Position numbers and translations under genes: made by a program. 33,951 nucleotides of DNA, from assembly GCA_007692545.1 (NCBI GenBank), contig REBV01000126.1, positions 1 through 33,951 on the forward strand. The letters are read 5' to 3'. Shown in pieces: positions 8,435 to 16,373 of this stretch (position 1 is its first letter; every line of letters begins with the position of its first letter). The notes under the pieces were generated by a model, which searched no databases, was not told the DNA's origin, and worked only from the letters and a program-made list of their open reading frames with translations. This stretch comes from Puniceicoccaceae bacterium. Its GTDB lineage: Bacteria; Verrucomicrobiota; Verrucomicrobiia; Opitutales; Coraliomargaritaceae.

Positions 8435-9433
8435 TTGAGCGCGAAGAAAAAAGTTTCCAGGAACTGGAAGCAGTTTACCTTGGGTATCGGCTGTCTGGCT
8501 CTGCTGGCTTGCATAGTCTACCAATGGCTGCCGCTGCCCGGTGATCGCACAAAAAGCCCGCCGCCAGAACTGCCTCCGCGTGCGATTGAGAACATACTCG
8601 AACTGCAAATCGCACTGGCCCGTTTGGGCTATTCCCCTGGTTCCATTGACGGCGTATTGGGGCATCAGAGCCGCCAAGCCCTCGTCGCCTACCAGGGCAC
8701 GCATAAATTGGTGGCCAGTGGCGAGTGGGACGATACCACCCGCCGACAGCTCAAGATCCGTGAGCCGGTTTTTGCTTACATTGAATTGACCCAGGCCGAC
8801 TTTGACCGGATCGACCCACCCCCGACCAGTTGGCGGGAGCGCGGCCAGCGCCCCCGCATGGCCTATCACTCAATCCTCGAAATGATCGCTGAGAAGAGCC
8901 AAAGTGATCCTGCTCTGATCCTTCGGCTGAACCCCGGGCTAAATATGGACTTGCTGGTGCGCGGGCAAAAAATAAAAGTCCCCTACATCCCGCCGATTCG
9001 CTTCGAGGGCCGTGCCCAGCATGTGCGCATCTCACTTTCGGAGCGTAGCTTGCAGGTGGTGGATGCGAAAGATCGGATTCTATTTCATGCACCAGTCAGC
9101 ATTGCGCGGCGAGTGGATAAGCGCCCCAGCGGCGAACTAAAGGTGGCGGTCCGGGTAGCTGACCCGAACTATACCTTCAATCCGGCGATACTGAGTGCCG
9201 CCGCAGCCCGCGAAGGTATCACGGACAAATTCATCATTCAGCCCGGCCCCAACAATCCGGTGGGCACCGTCTGGATCGGGCTGAATCTACCGAGCTACGG
9301 TATTCATGGGACGCCAGAGCCGGAGCAAGTCGGACGCACTGAATCCAGCGGCTGCTTTCGTTTGGCTAACTGGAATGCGGAAGCCTTACTCGGGATCGTT
9401 GAAGTCGGCATGTCTGTTTACGTCGTGCCCTAG
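8435..9433 (+). CDS. L,D-transpeptidase (YkuD) with peptidoglycan-binding and LysM-like regions
   Basis: This is a periplasmic, membrane-anchored enzyme that makes 3-3 crosslinks or attaches proteins to peptidoglycan. Residues 15-32 form a single membrane anchor (LGIGCLALLACIVYQWL). Residues 50-110 resemble the PG_binding_1 domain (LQIALARLGYSPGSIDGVLG). Residues 150-190 resemble a LysM motif (SDPALILRLNPGL then RGQKIKVPY). The catalytic domain follows, with His291 in YGIHGTPEPEQVG and catalytic Cys307 in RTESSGCFRLANWNAEAL. The residue two before the Cys is Ser rather than the common His. The start is a TTG at 8435 without a strong ribosome binding site, so the exact N terminus is uncertain. 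Confidence 0.88.
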   Translation: MSAKKKVSRNWKQFTLGIGCLALLACIVYQWLPLPGDRTKSPPPELPPRAIENILELQIALARLGYSPGSIDGVLGHQSRQALVAYQGTHKLVASGEWDDTTRRQLKIREPVFAYIELTQADFDRIDPPPTSWRERGQRPRMAYHSILEMIAEKSQSDPALILRLNPGLNMDLLVRGQKIKVPYIPPIRFEGRAQHVRISLSERSLQVVDAKDRILFHAPVSIARRVDKRPSGELKVAVRVADPNYTFNPAILSAAAAREGITDKFIIQPGPNNPVGTVWIGLNLPSYGIHGTPEPEQVGRTESSGCFRLANWNAEALLGIVEVGMSVYVVP

Positions 9434-9460
9434 TCACCCAAGCCCGAATGAGGTCGCTTT

Positions 9461-10654
9461 TTAGCGCTCTCCGCTCGATTGCTGGATTAGGCAGTGCAGC
9501 GCACCTTGGAACTGGCCATTGGAAAACGGCTCGGAGCGATCAATAATCTGGCCTTGCTTCAGAAAGCGATGCAGCGCATCCGGCGCATCGCCGCCCGGCC
9601 AGTGCATCCAATAAGCCTCAGCCGGCAAAACGCCCTGCGCCTGGGCCAGCGGTAAGAAGGCATCACAGATCATGGTATTGAGCCGCTTGGCACTGATCGT
9701 ATCTGCAAAGACCTCGCTTGAAATTCGCCCTTGTAACTGCGGGAGAGCGACTGCCCGGCGAAAGGCGGCTCCGCGCATCGACCCATCGACTACCGGAAAA
9801 GACTGGAAGACGGCCATCAAACGCTCCGGCCAGTCGGGATGAGCCGCACAGATCGATAAATACTGTCCGAGCCGATGCTTGGGGTGGTTGGCCGGGCGTA
9901 GCCCACTCAGTCGCCAATGACTGCGCACTTCTTCAAAGAGTCGATCCGTCGAGAGCTGCCCCGAGGCAAAATCCTCAATCCCATAGGTCAGGGCTAATCG
10001 CGCCATGGGGGCCCGGTTGCGGGCGTAGCCCAATACCTCCAGACAATATTGATGGCAGGCCCTGCGCCACCCGGCTCCCGCCAGGCGTTTGCCGCAGAAG
10101 GCCTGCTTGCGGGACCAGCGTGACTCGGCACCAGCACGCAATTTAGCTTGGCGTGTATCGAGCGGCAGATTCATGAATTCGAGCATCCAGGCCGTGTCCT
10201 CGACCTGCTCCAATTGCAACAGGGCATCATCCACCGCATAATCTTCCAGATCACGATCCAAAAGTGGCATCAGATAGATGGTCTCCGGCTTGCTTCCCTG
10301 AGAGGTTTCTACGCTCTTTTGAGCGGCATCCGGCAAGAGTACGACATGTAAGCAGACCCGCGCAAAATTCGGATTGCTTTGATGGCCGTGGAAATTCCAA
10401 TCGGATGCGTCGAAGTGCACCTCCACATCGCCCACGCATTCCCGACCGTCCAGGCGCAGGCGCGCATCGATGAAGTCCGGTCCTTCCAGTAAATTCCATC
10501 GCCCCGGATCGATGATCTGCACTATCTGTCCTGATTGGGTCCGCAACTGACTTTGATCAAAGTCCCCCTTGAGCCAGATCTTTTGCAACACCCGCTCTGA
10601 CAGACTAAACGGCCCGTAAAGCCCTTGCATTTCCTGTACTTCATTCTTTCGCAC
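9461..10654 (-). CDS. DUF2851 family protein
   Basis: This 397-residue protein belongs to the uncharacterised DUF2851 family. The N-terminal conserved block is recognisable: SERVLQKIWLKGDF, TQSGQIVQIIDPGRWNLLEG, GPDFIDARLRLDG, VEVHFDASDWNFHGHQSNPN and VCLHVVLLPD. The conserved Asp, His and Glu residues in these blocks could suggest a metal-dependent enzyme, possibly nuclease-like, but this is inference. The C-terminal half, with RAPMARLALTYGIEDFASGQ and GLRPANHPKHRL, is typical of the family. The start is either the GTG at 10654 or the ATG at 10630 (MQGLYGPFSLSER). It is about 150 bp downstream of gltA, same strand. Confidence 0.8.
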   Translation of the reverse strand: MRKNEVQEMQGLYGPFSLSERVLQKIWLKGDFDQSQLRTQSGQIVQIIDPGRWNLLEGPDFIDARLRLDGRECVGDVEVHFDASDWNFHGHQSNPNFARVCLHVVLLPDAAQKSVETSQGSKPETIYLMPLLDRDLEDYAVDDALLQLEQVEDTAWMLEFMNLPLDTRQAKLRAGAESRWSRKQAFCGKRLAGAGWRRACHQYCLEVLGYARNRAPMARLALTYGIEDFASGQLSTDRLFEEVRSHWRLSGLRPANHPKHRLGQYLSICAAHPDWPERLMAVFQSFPVVDGSMRGAAFRRAVALPQLQGRISSEVFADTISAKRLNTMICDAFLPLAQAQGVLPAEAYWMHWPGGDAPDALHRFLKQGQIIDRSEPFSNGQFQGALHCLIQQSSGER

Positions 10655-10805
10655 AATGACAGGGTGAAGAGTAAACGTATCGAGGTCAACCCGACTCTCT
10701 TTGGTGTATACAATCCAATCCGAGGCCTCTGCCTGCCTACCCGCCGATCACAACCACAAAAGACCCCCCGACAAATGATGCACCTTAAAAAAACAGTCCA
10801 AACAA

Positions 10806-12092
10806 CTAGCGTTGCTCGATCGGGACGTAGGCGCGCTGCGCTTTCCCGGTATAAATCTGGCGTGGACGGTGAATCCGGCTCTTGGGGTTTTCCGCGATCT
10901 CTTTCCAGTTGGCGATCCAACCCGGCATCCGACCGATGGCAAACATGACCGTAAACATCTCCACCGGGATGCCGATAGCCTTGAGAATGATGCCGCTGTA
11001 AAAATCAACATTTGGGTATAGTTTGCGGCTGATAAAATAATCATCCTCCAGCGCGGCTTGCTCCAGCTTACGGGCGATATCCAGCAGTGGGTCCTGGATG
11101 CCGATAGCCTCCAATACGGACTCTGCGCTCTTCCCGAGTATCTTGGCGCGCGGGTCGTAGTTTTTATAAACCCGGTGCCCAAAGCCCATCAGCTTAGCCT
11201 CCCCTTTCTTGGCCGCCTCGATGAACCTGGTGCCATCATCGCCCGCGGCGTGAATCTCCTCCAGCATTTTGATCACGGCCATGTTTGCGCCCCCGTGAGA
11301 CGGCCCCCAGAGCGCGCACACCCCAGCTGACACCGAAGCAAACAGATTGGCACCGCCCGATGCGACCATGCGGACGGTTGAAGTGGAGCAGTTTTGCTCA
11401 TGATCCGCATGCAACATGAGGAAGAGGTCGAGGGCTTTGGCGGCACCCTTATCATCCACATACTGCTTATAAGGCTCAGAAAACATCATGTGCAGGAAAT
11501 TTGCGGTGTAGCCTATATCCGCCGGGTAGACAAAGGGCATGCCCATTTTCATCCGGTAGGTCATGGCCGCAATGGTACGCACCTTGGAAATCAGGAGCGC
11601 AGCGGACTCATCGAAGTGGGCCAGGTCCCGCTCACGGTCGTTCGAAGACATCTCGGGGTAGTAAGCACCCAGGGAATTGAGCATGGACGAGAGGATAGCC
11701 ATCGGATGTGCACTGCTCGGGAAGCCGTCGAAGTGGCTATGCATGCCGGTGTGTATCGAGGCATTTCTTCTGATATGTTCCCGAAAAGAACTCAGGCAGC
11801 TTTCGGCGGGCAACTCTCCGTAGATGATCAACATGGCCGTTTCCAAAAAGGATGCGTGCTCCGCCAGCTCTTCGATGGTGTAGCCCCTGTGACGAAGGAC
11901 ACCTTGTTCGCCATCAATAAAAGTTATATCACTGAGGCAGGAGCCGGTGTTTCCGTAGCCTTCGTCAAAAGTTATGCAGCCACTCTTGGCCCGCAGCGTC
12001 CGCGTATCCAAGGCTTTTTCACCTTCGGTGCCCTCAATCATTGGGAACTCGAAATTTTCATTTCCTAGTCGAATCGTGCCGGTATTTTCCAT
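10806..12092 (-). CDS. gltA: Citrate synthase
   Basis: This enzyme condenses oxaloacetate with acetyl-CoA in the first step of the TCA cycle. The 428-residue length and N-terminal domain ([40 protein letters not shown]) mark it as a Gram-negative type II citrate synthase. Catalytic residues are all visible: the first His in [17 protein letters not shown], the second in [11 protein letters not shown], the Asp in NVDFYSGI, and the Arg/His block [16 protein letters not shown]. The C terminus [15 protein letters not shown] is canonical. It is 49 bp downstream of hisH, in the same orientation. Confidence 0.97.
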   Translation of the reverse strand: MENTGTIRLGNENFEFPMIEGTEGEKALDTRTLRAKSGCITFDEGYGNTGSCLSDITFIDGEQGVLRHRGYTIEELAEHASFLETAMLIIYGELPAESCLSSFREHIRRNASIHTGMHSHFDGFPSSAHPMAILSSMLNSLGAYYPEMSSNDRERDLAHFDESAALLISKVRTIAAMTYRMKMGMPFVYPADIGYTANFLHMMFSEPYKQYVDDKGAAKALDLFLMLHADHEQNCSTSTVRMVASGGANLFASVSAGVCALWGPSHGGANMAVIKMLEEIHAAGDDGTRFIEAAKKGEAKLMGFGHRVYKNYDPRAKILGKSAESVLEAIGIQDPLLDIARKLEQAALEDDYFISRKLYPNVDFYSGIILKAIGIPVEMFTVMFAIGRMPGWIANWKEIAENPKSRIHRPRQIYTGKAQRAYVPIEQR

Positions 12093-12141
12093 AGTGGTTT
12101 TGGTCGTAAACTGGAGTCGAGTTGTGTTCGACTCTTCTAAG

Positions 12142-12774
12142 TTAAAGTGATCTCAAAAAATTTCCATATAGTTGCAAACCTTTTGCCTGACTTTTTTCGG
12201 GATGGAACTGAGTGGCATAGCAGTTTCCTGACTGTATACCGGAGACAAAGCGCCCACCATAGTCGGTATGAAAAAGTGCCAGCTGCGGGTCTTCCGGTAG
12301 GATATAGTAGCTGTGGACAAAATAAAACTGGTCCATGTCCGAATCCAGACCTTCGGTCAGCGGGGCCCCTGGCGCAAAACTGACCGTATTCCACCCCATG
12401 TGTGGAATCTTGAGACTTGGATCCAGGCGAAAGCGCTTCACTTGCCCCTTGAAAACCCCCAAGCCCGGAACATCGCCCTCTTCCGAATACTCAAACAACG
12501 CTTGCAGCCCGAGGCATATACCAAAAAATGGACGGTCAGCGGCAATCCAATCGCGGATCACCTGGTCAAAACCTGTGGTCCGGAGCAGACGCATGGCATC
12601 GACAATAGCACCCTGCCCAGGAAAGACCAAGGCATCCACTGGCCCGATCTCTTCCGGAGAAGCAGCCAGATGGGCATCGGCCCCGACACGCTCCCAAGCG
12701 CGCAAAACGCTTCGCAAGTTACCCATGCCGTAATCGATGACGGCGAGTTTTGGTCGTTTGAAAGGCTCAGTCAT
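12142..12774 (-). CDS. hisH: Imidazole glycerol phosphate synthase subunit HisH
   Basis: This is the glutaminase subunit of IGP synthase, which hydrolyses glutamine and passes ammonia to HisF in histidine biosynthesis. The 210-residue protein has the class I amidotransferase triad: Cys87 in [13 protein letters not shown], and His191 and Glu193 in [10 protein letters not shown]. The HisH-specific motifs [23 protein letters not shown] and IPHMGWN are present. No other his gene is adjacent. Its first 8 bp overlap the end of the upstream ankyrin-ThuA gene, so the two are probably translated in a coupled way although their functions are unrelated. Confidence 0.95.
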   Translation of the reverse strand: MTEPFKRPKLAVIDYGMGNLRSVLRAWERVGADAHLAASPEEIGPVDALVFPGQGAIVDAMRLLRTTGFDQVIRDWIAADRPFFGICLGLQALFEYSEEGDVPGLGVFKGQVKRFRLDPSLKIPHMGWNTVSFAPGAPLTEGLDSDMDQFYFVHSYYILPEDPQLALFHTDYGGRFVSGIQSGNCYATQFHPEKSQAKGLQLYGNFLRSL

Positions 12775-14314
12775 GATTCAGGTGCGCACTGGGTGTTGTG
12801 TCTGCTTTCAGATCGCCCGTAGCGAATTGTATGCCGGCCAGGTAGTGCTGGAGCATCAGCGGGTCTGTATATATATGGTGGTTGTGCCCGATCGAGGTAT
12901 AGAAGACTCGCCCCTCCCCGACCGACTGGACCCAGGCGACCGGATAGTCGTTATCCGCTCGCTTTAGCTTGCCCTGGGGCGGGTCGCTGCGCTCCGGATC
13001 CAAACGGAGTAATACCCGTAGGCGTTCGCGCGAATACGGCTCGGGGCGAAACTGGTAAATTTCTTCCACCAGTTCAAAGTCAGCCTGCTCACCAAAGACG
13101 GGTCGCATGGTGGCGTGCTCCGGGTCCTCCACCACGATGCGAACCTGCGCATTGGAATTCCACGGGTGCCCGTCGAAGTAGCCGCCGATGGTTTTTCCGT
13201 AGTCCGCATGCGCATAGCAGGAATCCGTGGCCGAATGAATACCGACAAGTCCGCCGCCCCCTTTGACGTATTTGATTAAATTATTGACCAGGCGGTCATG
13301 GCGCGCCCGCAGGCGGGTCCACTCAAATTCGCTGAATTGCTCCTTCTCTTTTGCGTGAGGCATGAAGAAATCCTGCGTCGTGTTGAGAAGTACCACGGCA
13401 TCGAAGGTCTCCAGGGCGGATCGTTCGAAGTTGGCCGGATCATCACTCACGATCGCCGTGTAGGCCCCGCTCGACTCGCCCACCCGCACCAGCGCTTTTT
13501 GACCAGTCGGAATTGAATTGTGGCGAAAACCGGCAGTCGCACTAAAGACAAGGATGCGGCGCTCTTGCAAAACAGGTGCGATGGCCTTTTGGGGCAAGGC
13601 TTGTTCGATCGCGGCCGACAGTTTATCCGAAACGGGCGCATCGTCAAAGCGGGGCATCCATGTGATCGGTGAGAGCCAGCGTATGGCTGCTTCGTTGTCG
13701 AAATCGTTGGCGACGTCGAGGGCCGTGCGGCCATCGGCCGCCACCACCGTTGTGTCGACTCCCTGCGCCAGGTAGAGTCGCAGCACCGCTTCGCCCCCTG
13801 TGGAGGCCGCCTCATGCAGGATGGTCCCCCCACGCTCACTCAATTGATGCACGTCCGCACCTGCCTCAATCAGTGCCTGGGCGGTTTCCAATTGATCTTT
13901 GGCACCCGACCAGTGCAGCGGCGTCCAACCAGCGGCGTCCAGTCCGTTCAGTTCGGCTCCGGCTTTGGCCAATGGAAGGATCAGTTCAGGTAAATTGCGG
14001 TCAACCGCCAAATGGACCGGCGTGCGCTGACTGGAATCAAGCGCAGAGACATCCGCTCCCGCAGCTATCAGAACCAGTGCAATCTCACTTTGCCGGCGCA
14101 AGAGAGCCTGGTGGAGTGGACTTAGGCTCGGATGTGCCCCTTTTGACGCAAGCTGAGGGTGTGCCTCGATCATTTGCTGGACAGCAGCCAGTTCGCCGCG
14201 TGCGATCGCACGATCAATCGTGGCTGACTGCGCAACAGCCAGTGTGCCGCAGGTCAGAAAAAAAACTTGTAGCACGAATTGAAAGCGTCGGATCTTAAGT
14301 CGTGGTTTGTTCAT
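12767..14314 (-). CDS. Exported ankyrin-repeat protein with C-terminal ThuA domain
   Basis: This 515-residue protein has a signal peptide ([20 protein letters not shown], residues 9-28). Ankyrin repeats follow from about 30 to 215, seen as [53 protein letters not shown] and [10 protein letters not shown]. Residues 253-498 are a ThuA/trehalose-utilisation-type domain, a glutamine-amidotransferase-like fold: [71 protein letters not shown] and HNHHIYTDP. ThuA domains in Verrucomicrobiota and Planctomycetota often sit in exported multidomain carbohydrate-related proteins. Fusion to ankyrin repeats suggests a scaffolded or partner-bound function, but no substrate can be named. It overlaps hisH by 8 bp. 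Confidence 0.85.
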   Translation of the reverse strand: MNKPRLKIRRFQFVLQVFFLTCGTLAVAQSATIDRAIARGELAAVQQMIEAHPQLASKGAHPSLSPLHQALLRRQSEIALVLIAAGADVSALDSSQRTPVHLAVDRNLPELILPLAKAGAELNGLDAAGWTPLHWSGAKDQLETAQALIEAGADVHQLSERGGTILHEAASTGGEAVLRLYLAQGVDTTVVAADGRTALDVANDFDNEAAIRWLSPITWMPRFDDAPVSDKLSAAIEQALPQKAIAPVLQERRILVFSATAGFRHNSIPTGQKALVRVGESSGAYTAIVSDDPANFERSALETFDAVVLLNTTQDFFMPHAKEKEQFSEFEWTRLRARHDRLVNNLIKYVKGGGGLVGIHSATDSCYAHADYGKTIGGYFDGHPWNSNAQVRIVVEDPEHATMRPVFGEQADFELVEEIYQFRPEPYSRERLRVLLRLDPERSDPPQGKLKRADNDYPVAWVQSVGEGRVFYTSIGHNHHIYTDPLMLQHYLAGIQFATGDLKADTTPSAHLNHD

Positions 14315-14420
14315 AAACTGCAGAGCTTCGCAAGAGCGTCGAACTGATGCAAACTTTTTGACGGCAAAGATGCCCGTCTGTCAGAATACCCGACCCGACA
14401 GCCCGTCCTTCGACCCAGTC

Positions 14421-14484
14421 AAAGTAGCACACGCTTCCAGCGTGTTTTCATTGGAGAGGATCACGCTGGAAGCGTGAGCTACTT
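14421..14484. repeat. REP doublet (BIME-like), copy 1
   Basis: The left arm AAAGTAGCACACGCTTCCAGCGTG spans 14421-14444 and the right arm 14461-14484 is its reverse complement with one mismatch. Each arm holds its own small hairpin, CACGCT-TCC-AGCGTG, preceded by GTAG on its own strand. A GTAG tetranucleotide 5' of a hairpin is the known layout of REP sequences recognised by RAYT transposases. A degenerate second copy is at 25246-25304, and a RAYT-like gene fragment ends the window. Confidence 0.85.
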
Positions 14485-14487
14485 TCC

Positions 14488-14538
14488 AAAAAAGGCCACC
14501 CTGGCGGGTGGCCTTTAAATGGTGGTGGGAGCCGGATT
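14488..14538. repeat. Terminator plus tRNA-Tyr tail, copy A
   Basis: A 51-bp segment identical to 14636-14686 except for one base, 148 bp away. On the minus strand it contains the last part of tRNA-Tyr with CCA, followed by TTTAAAGGCC and an intrinsic terminator hairpin (GGCCACCC/GGGTGGCC). The tRNA similarity stops at 14538, leaving only about 20 nt of the tRNA. Confidence 0.8.
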
Positions 14539-14636
14539 GGTGCCGCGTTGCGGCATCGCTGCGCGACCACTCTGCGAGTGGCCCATCTCCGCTTCGCTAC
14601 GTCGAACCAGCGCTGGTTCTCATCCGGCTCCCACCA
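14523..14636. repeat. Module bounded by inverted tRNA-Tyr 3' ends
   Basis: TGGTGGGAGCCGGAT at 14523-14537 is the exact inverse of ATCCGGCTCCCACCA at 14622-14636. Both match the tRNA-Tyr acceptor/T-arm end. The 84 bp between them are GC-rich with short hairpins: GCCGCGTTGCGGC, CCACTCTGCGAGTGG and AACCAGCGCTGGTT. On the minus strand it contains GTAGCGAAGCGGAG, a motif type also seen near tRNA-Thr. Confidence 0.7.
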
Positions 14637-14664
14637 AAAAAGGCCACCCTGACGGGTGGCCTTT
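14636..14664 (-). terminator. Original tRNA-Tyr terminator, displaced by the integrated element
   Basis: On the minus strand AAAGGCCACCC-GTCA-GGGTGGCCTTT forms an 11-bp perfect stem with a 4-nt loop, followed by six Ts. It lies directly after the displaced tRNA-Tyr tail at 14661-14693, so before integration it would have ended the tRNA-Tyr transcript. Confidence 0.75.
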
Positions 14665-14693
14665 AAATGGTGGTGGGAGCCGGATTCGAACCA
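14661..14693. other. attL (33-bp direct repeat, tRNA-Tyr 3' end)
   Basis: Reads CTTTAAATGGTGGTGGGAGC then CGGATTCGAACCA, identical to 18184-18216. Similarity ends at 14694 (T) against 18217 (G) and at 14660 (G) against 18183 (T). Confidence 0.9.
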
Positions 14694-14878
14694 TCTCGCA
14701 TAAAGAAGCAAGCGCTTCTAAGTCAGCGACTAACGAAACCCAAGAAAGTGCTTGGACTGCTATAGGGACTGATCCTGCGCTAAAGCTAGTCAACAAGGCA
14801 TGGCCTGAGCTATCCGAAACGCTCAAGGCGGCAATTCTGCTGATAGCTGAGTCAGCAAAGAAGAAAGGCTCTGACTAA
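14694..14878 (+). other. Stranded C-terminal tail of the integrase reading frame
   Basis: This segment has no sensible start of its own. It continues in frame from the att core (N-G-G-G-S-R-I-R-T in both copies) and encodes 61 residues to a TAA at 14876-14878. It contains SAWTAIGTDPAL and NKAWPELSETLKAAILLIAE. The second phrase resembles C-terminal ends of tyrosine integrases I associate with Planctomycetota and Verrucomicrobiota (from memory, unchecked). In the circular element it would be joined to residue 434 of the integrase at 16914, giving a 495-residue protein. The frame is open upstream to 14519, but that part overlaps repeats and is not thought to be coding. Confidence 0.75.
14753..14771 (+). 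repeat. 19-bp direct repeat near attL (possible integrase arm site)
   Basis: TGGACTGCTATAGGGACTG matches 18033-18051 with two C/T differences. The copies lie about 60 bp inside attL and about 130 bp inside attR. In translation both give W-T-A-I-G-T. They may be arm-type integrase binding sites or the remains of a duplicated coding segment. Confidence 0.6.
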
Positions 14879-15063
14879 TGCGTCAGCCTGTTCATATCTC
14901 CAAGGTTTTGTGGAGGCTTGGGACTCGTGGGGCTGGAACGGTGCGCGAAGCGCATTGCTTAGCGACAGCGGCCCGGATGACGCAGTCATCAATCTCGCGG
15001 GCAAGCAAAGTGGAAGGGGGCCCCGCGCCGATTGGAAAGGACGGTTCAAAATGGCCGACTTAG
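14878..15063 (+). CDS. Possible small gene between integrase tail and rep
   Basis: A 61-codon frame starts at an ATG that overlaps the TAA ending the integrase tail (TAATG) and ends at 15061-15063, overlapping the start of rep at 15051 by 13 bp. The packing argues for a translated gene linking int (in the circle) to rep. The product (MRQPVHISKVLWRLGTRGAG at the N terminus) matches nothing I recognise and its composition is Arg/Ser/Ala-rich, which is also what non-coding GC-rich sequence gives. The same 172 bp (14879-15050) could instead be the rolling-circle origin region. Confidence 0.3.
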   Translation: MRQPVHISKVLWRLGTRGAGTVREAHCLATAARMTQSSISRASKVEGGPAPIGKDGSKWPT

Positions 15064-15989
15064 AAGGCGAAACAGGGGTTCAGATTCGTCCTTACACGGC
15101 ACCCAACTGGGTAACAAAACGTGGTGTTGATCTTAAGCGGCGGGAGATCGAGCGCAAAGGGCTTCCAGTGTTCAAGCATTGCCTCTTCATGACGTTGACC
15201 GTGCCAGAAGCAGTGTCTTGCCCGAAGAAAGCCTACGAGGTTGGCAAAGATCAGTTGCGGCGGTTCCTGGCTCGATTCCGTAAAGCGCTGGGCCGTGACT
15301 ACCCATGGGCATGGAAACTTGAATTTCAGGAAAACGGTTATCCGCATTGGCATTTGATTATTGGTTACCGCAAGCGCGTTCCTCGTGAGCTGCTTCCCTG
15401 CCTCTCAGATTGGTGGGGTCTTGGATTGACCAACATTCGGCAGCTCCGGGAGAAGGAGTTTGGCTATCTTTTCAAATATGTCTCGAAGATCGCCTCCGCC
15501 GATGGAGACGAAGAGGCTGGTGTTTGCCTGCCTTCCTGGGTGTTGGATTACAAGACGATTCGGAAGGATGGACGCCCCTCGGCCGGAATACGGTTCTGGC
15601 AGACAGGCGGCGGTTTTTACACGAAGGCGCCGAAGGTGAAAGCAAAGGACCCAGCAGAACAAAAGTGTTCACGCGTTCCCTATACCCTACGCGAACAGCT
15701 GCGCTTGTGGTCACGTAAAGCGGTGGCCTATCGGAAAGACTTCTTCGGCAACTATGCCGCATCGAAATACTTCTACTTCAAGCGCGAATTCGGTCAGTCC
15801 GCGCAGTCTATTATTTTAGGACTTCTCAGCGCTCGGGTGGCACCCGTCGAGAACGCCCTTGTTTACCGGTGCCACCTCAAACAAATAGCAAAGGAAATAC
15901 CGATATGGACACTAAACAAGATAAAGCAACTACAGGCTCACCCTCATTTCCAATCCGTGAGGGAGACGGTCTGTTTCTCCGTGGATTAG
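15051..15989 (+). CDS. HUH-family rolling-circle replication initiator
   Basis: A 312-residue protein with the three motifs of HUH endonucleases: motif I FMTLTVP (residues 47-52), motif II GYPHWHLII with metal-binding His99 and His101, and motif III YLFKYVSK (139-146) with candidate nucleophile Tyr139 or Tyr143 and a nearby Lys. Such enzymes nick a plasmid or phage double-strand origin, form a 5' phosphotyrosine bond and start rolling-circle replication. The arrangement resembles Rep proteins of small ssDNA phages (Microviridae VP4-like) and phage-derived plasmids. The start is the ATG at 15051, which has AAGGA 9 bp upstream. A GTG-initiated frame from 14910 would add 47 residues of poor quality. 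Its last 85 bp overlap the next gene. Confidence 0.85.
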   Translation: MADLEGETGVQIRPYTAPNWVTKRGVDLKRREIERKGLPVFKHCLFMTLTVPEAVSCPKKAYEVGKDQLRRFLARFRKALGRDYPWAWKLEFQENGYPHWHLIIGYRKRVPRELLPCLSDWWGLGLTNIRQLREKEFGYLFKYVSKIASADGDEEAGVCLPSWVLDYKTIRKDGRPSAGIRFWQTGGGFYTKAPKVKAKDPAEQKCSRVPYTLREQLRLWSRKAVAYRKDFFGNYAASKYFYFKREFGQSAQSIILGLLSARVAPVENALVYRCHLKQIAKEIPIWTLNKIKQLQAHPHFQSVRETVCFSVD

Positions 15990-16210
15990 TCGTCGCCGTC
16001 GAGAAGATAGACCGAAAATGGGAGAACGAAGAATACAAGCAGTTGAAAGCAACGATAGTCGATGGGAAGCACACCTTCTTTTTCGTCGTAAACGATAAGG
16101 CTGGCCCTCTGCCGCCCGTCATTCCGTTCACTCATATATCGATTGAAGTTGATTGGGCAGCCAAAGAAAAAGGCATTATGACTGTCAGAGGTTCTCTTAT
16201 GGATGATTGA
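15905..16210 (+). CDS. Small hypothetical protein, possible ssDNA-binding partner of Rep
   Basis: A 101-residue protein started at the ATG at 15905, with AAGGAAAT 11 bp upstream. It begins MDTKQDKATTGSPSFPIREG and is predicted to be beta-rich: DGLFLRGLVVAVEKIDRKWE, YKQLKATIVDGKHTFFFVVN, ISIEVDWAAKEKGIMTVRGS. The length, beta content and position directly after a rolling-circle Rep would suit an OB-fold ssDNA-binding protein like those of filamentous phages. There is no diagnostic motif, so this is only an inference. It overlaps rep by 85 bp in another frame and is followed by a strong hairpin. Confidence 0.6.
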   Translation: MDTKQDKATTGSPSFPIREGDGLFLRGLVVAVEKIDRKWENEEYKQLKATIVDGKHTFFFVVNDKAGPLPPVIPFTHISIEVDWAAKEKGIMTVRGSLMDD

Positions 16211-16222
16211 TGAAGAAATCCC

Positions 16223-16276
16223 GGCGGGGAGGGGGATGGAAGCAGGCCGCAAGGCCTGCGCCATCCCTCCCCCGCC
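16223..16276. other. Long GC-rich hairpin in the element (candidate origin or packaging signal)
   Basis: The two arms 16223-16248 and 16253-16276 pair over almost their whole length (about 24 pairs, one bulged A, one mismatch region), closed by a GCAA loop at 16249-16252. The upper stem is GCAGGCC/GGCCTGC, and the base GGCGGGG pairs with CCCCGCC. It lies 12 bp after the stop at 16210. There is no U-tract directly after either arm, so it is not a typical intrinsic terminator. Confidence 0.8.
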
Positions 16277-16315
16277 CTTTCCTTGATTAAGATTAATATA
16301 AGTGACAAATTAAAA

Positions 16316-16372
16316 TGTAATTTAGTTCTGTAAAACATTGACAATACAAAATGTAAAGACGATATGTAAAAC
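16316..16372 (+). promoter_or_regulatory. TGTAA repeats upstream of the HTH gene (candidate operator or iterons)
   Basis: TGTAA occurs at 16316, 16329, 16352 and 16365, three of them as TGTAAA, with spacings of 13, 23 and 13 bp, in an A/T-rich stretch. TTGACA at 16338 could be a -35 box, with a weak -10-like TATGTA at 16363. The position just before a putative HTH gene suggests autoregulation or Rep binding. Confidence 0.45.
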
Positions 16373-16373
16373 T

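Noticed and set aside
14519-14878. Stand-alone 119-residue gene across attL
   Set aside because: Its first part runs through the repeated terminator and tRNA-Tyr tails. Only the part after the att core makes sense, as the integrase C-terminal tail.
14910-15050. GTG-initiated N-terminal extension of rep
   Set aside because: The added 47 residues have no Rep motif, and the ATG at 15051 has a well-placed AAGGA.
16223-16276. Intrinsic terminator after the small Rep-linked gene
   Set aside because: The hairpin has no T-tract right after the stem on either strand and is much longer than usual, so an origin or packaging role is more plausible.
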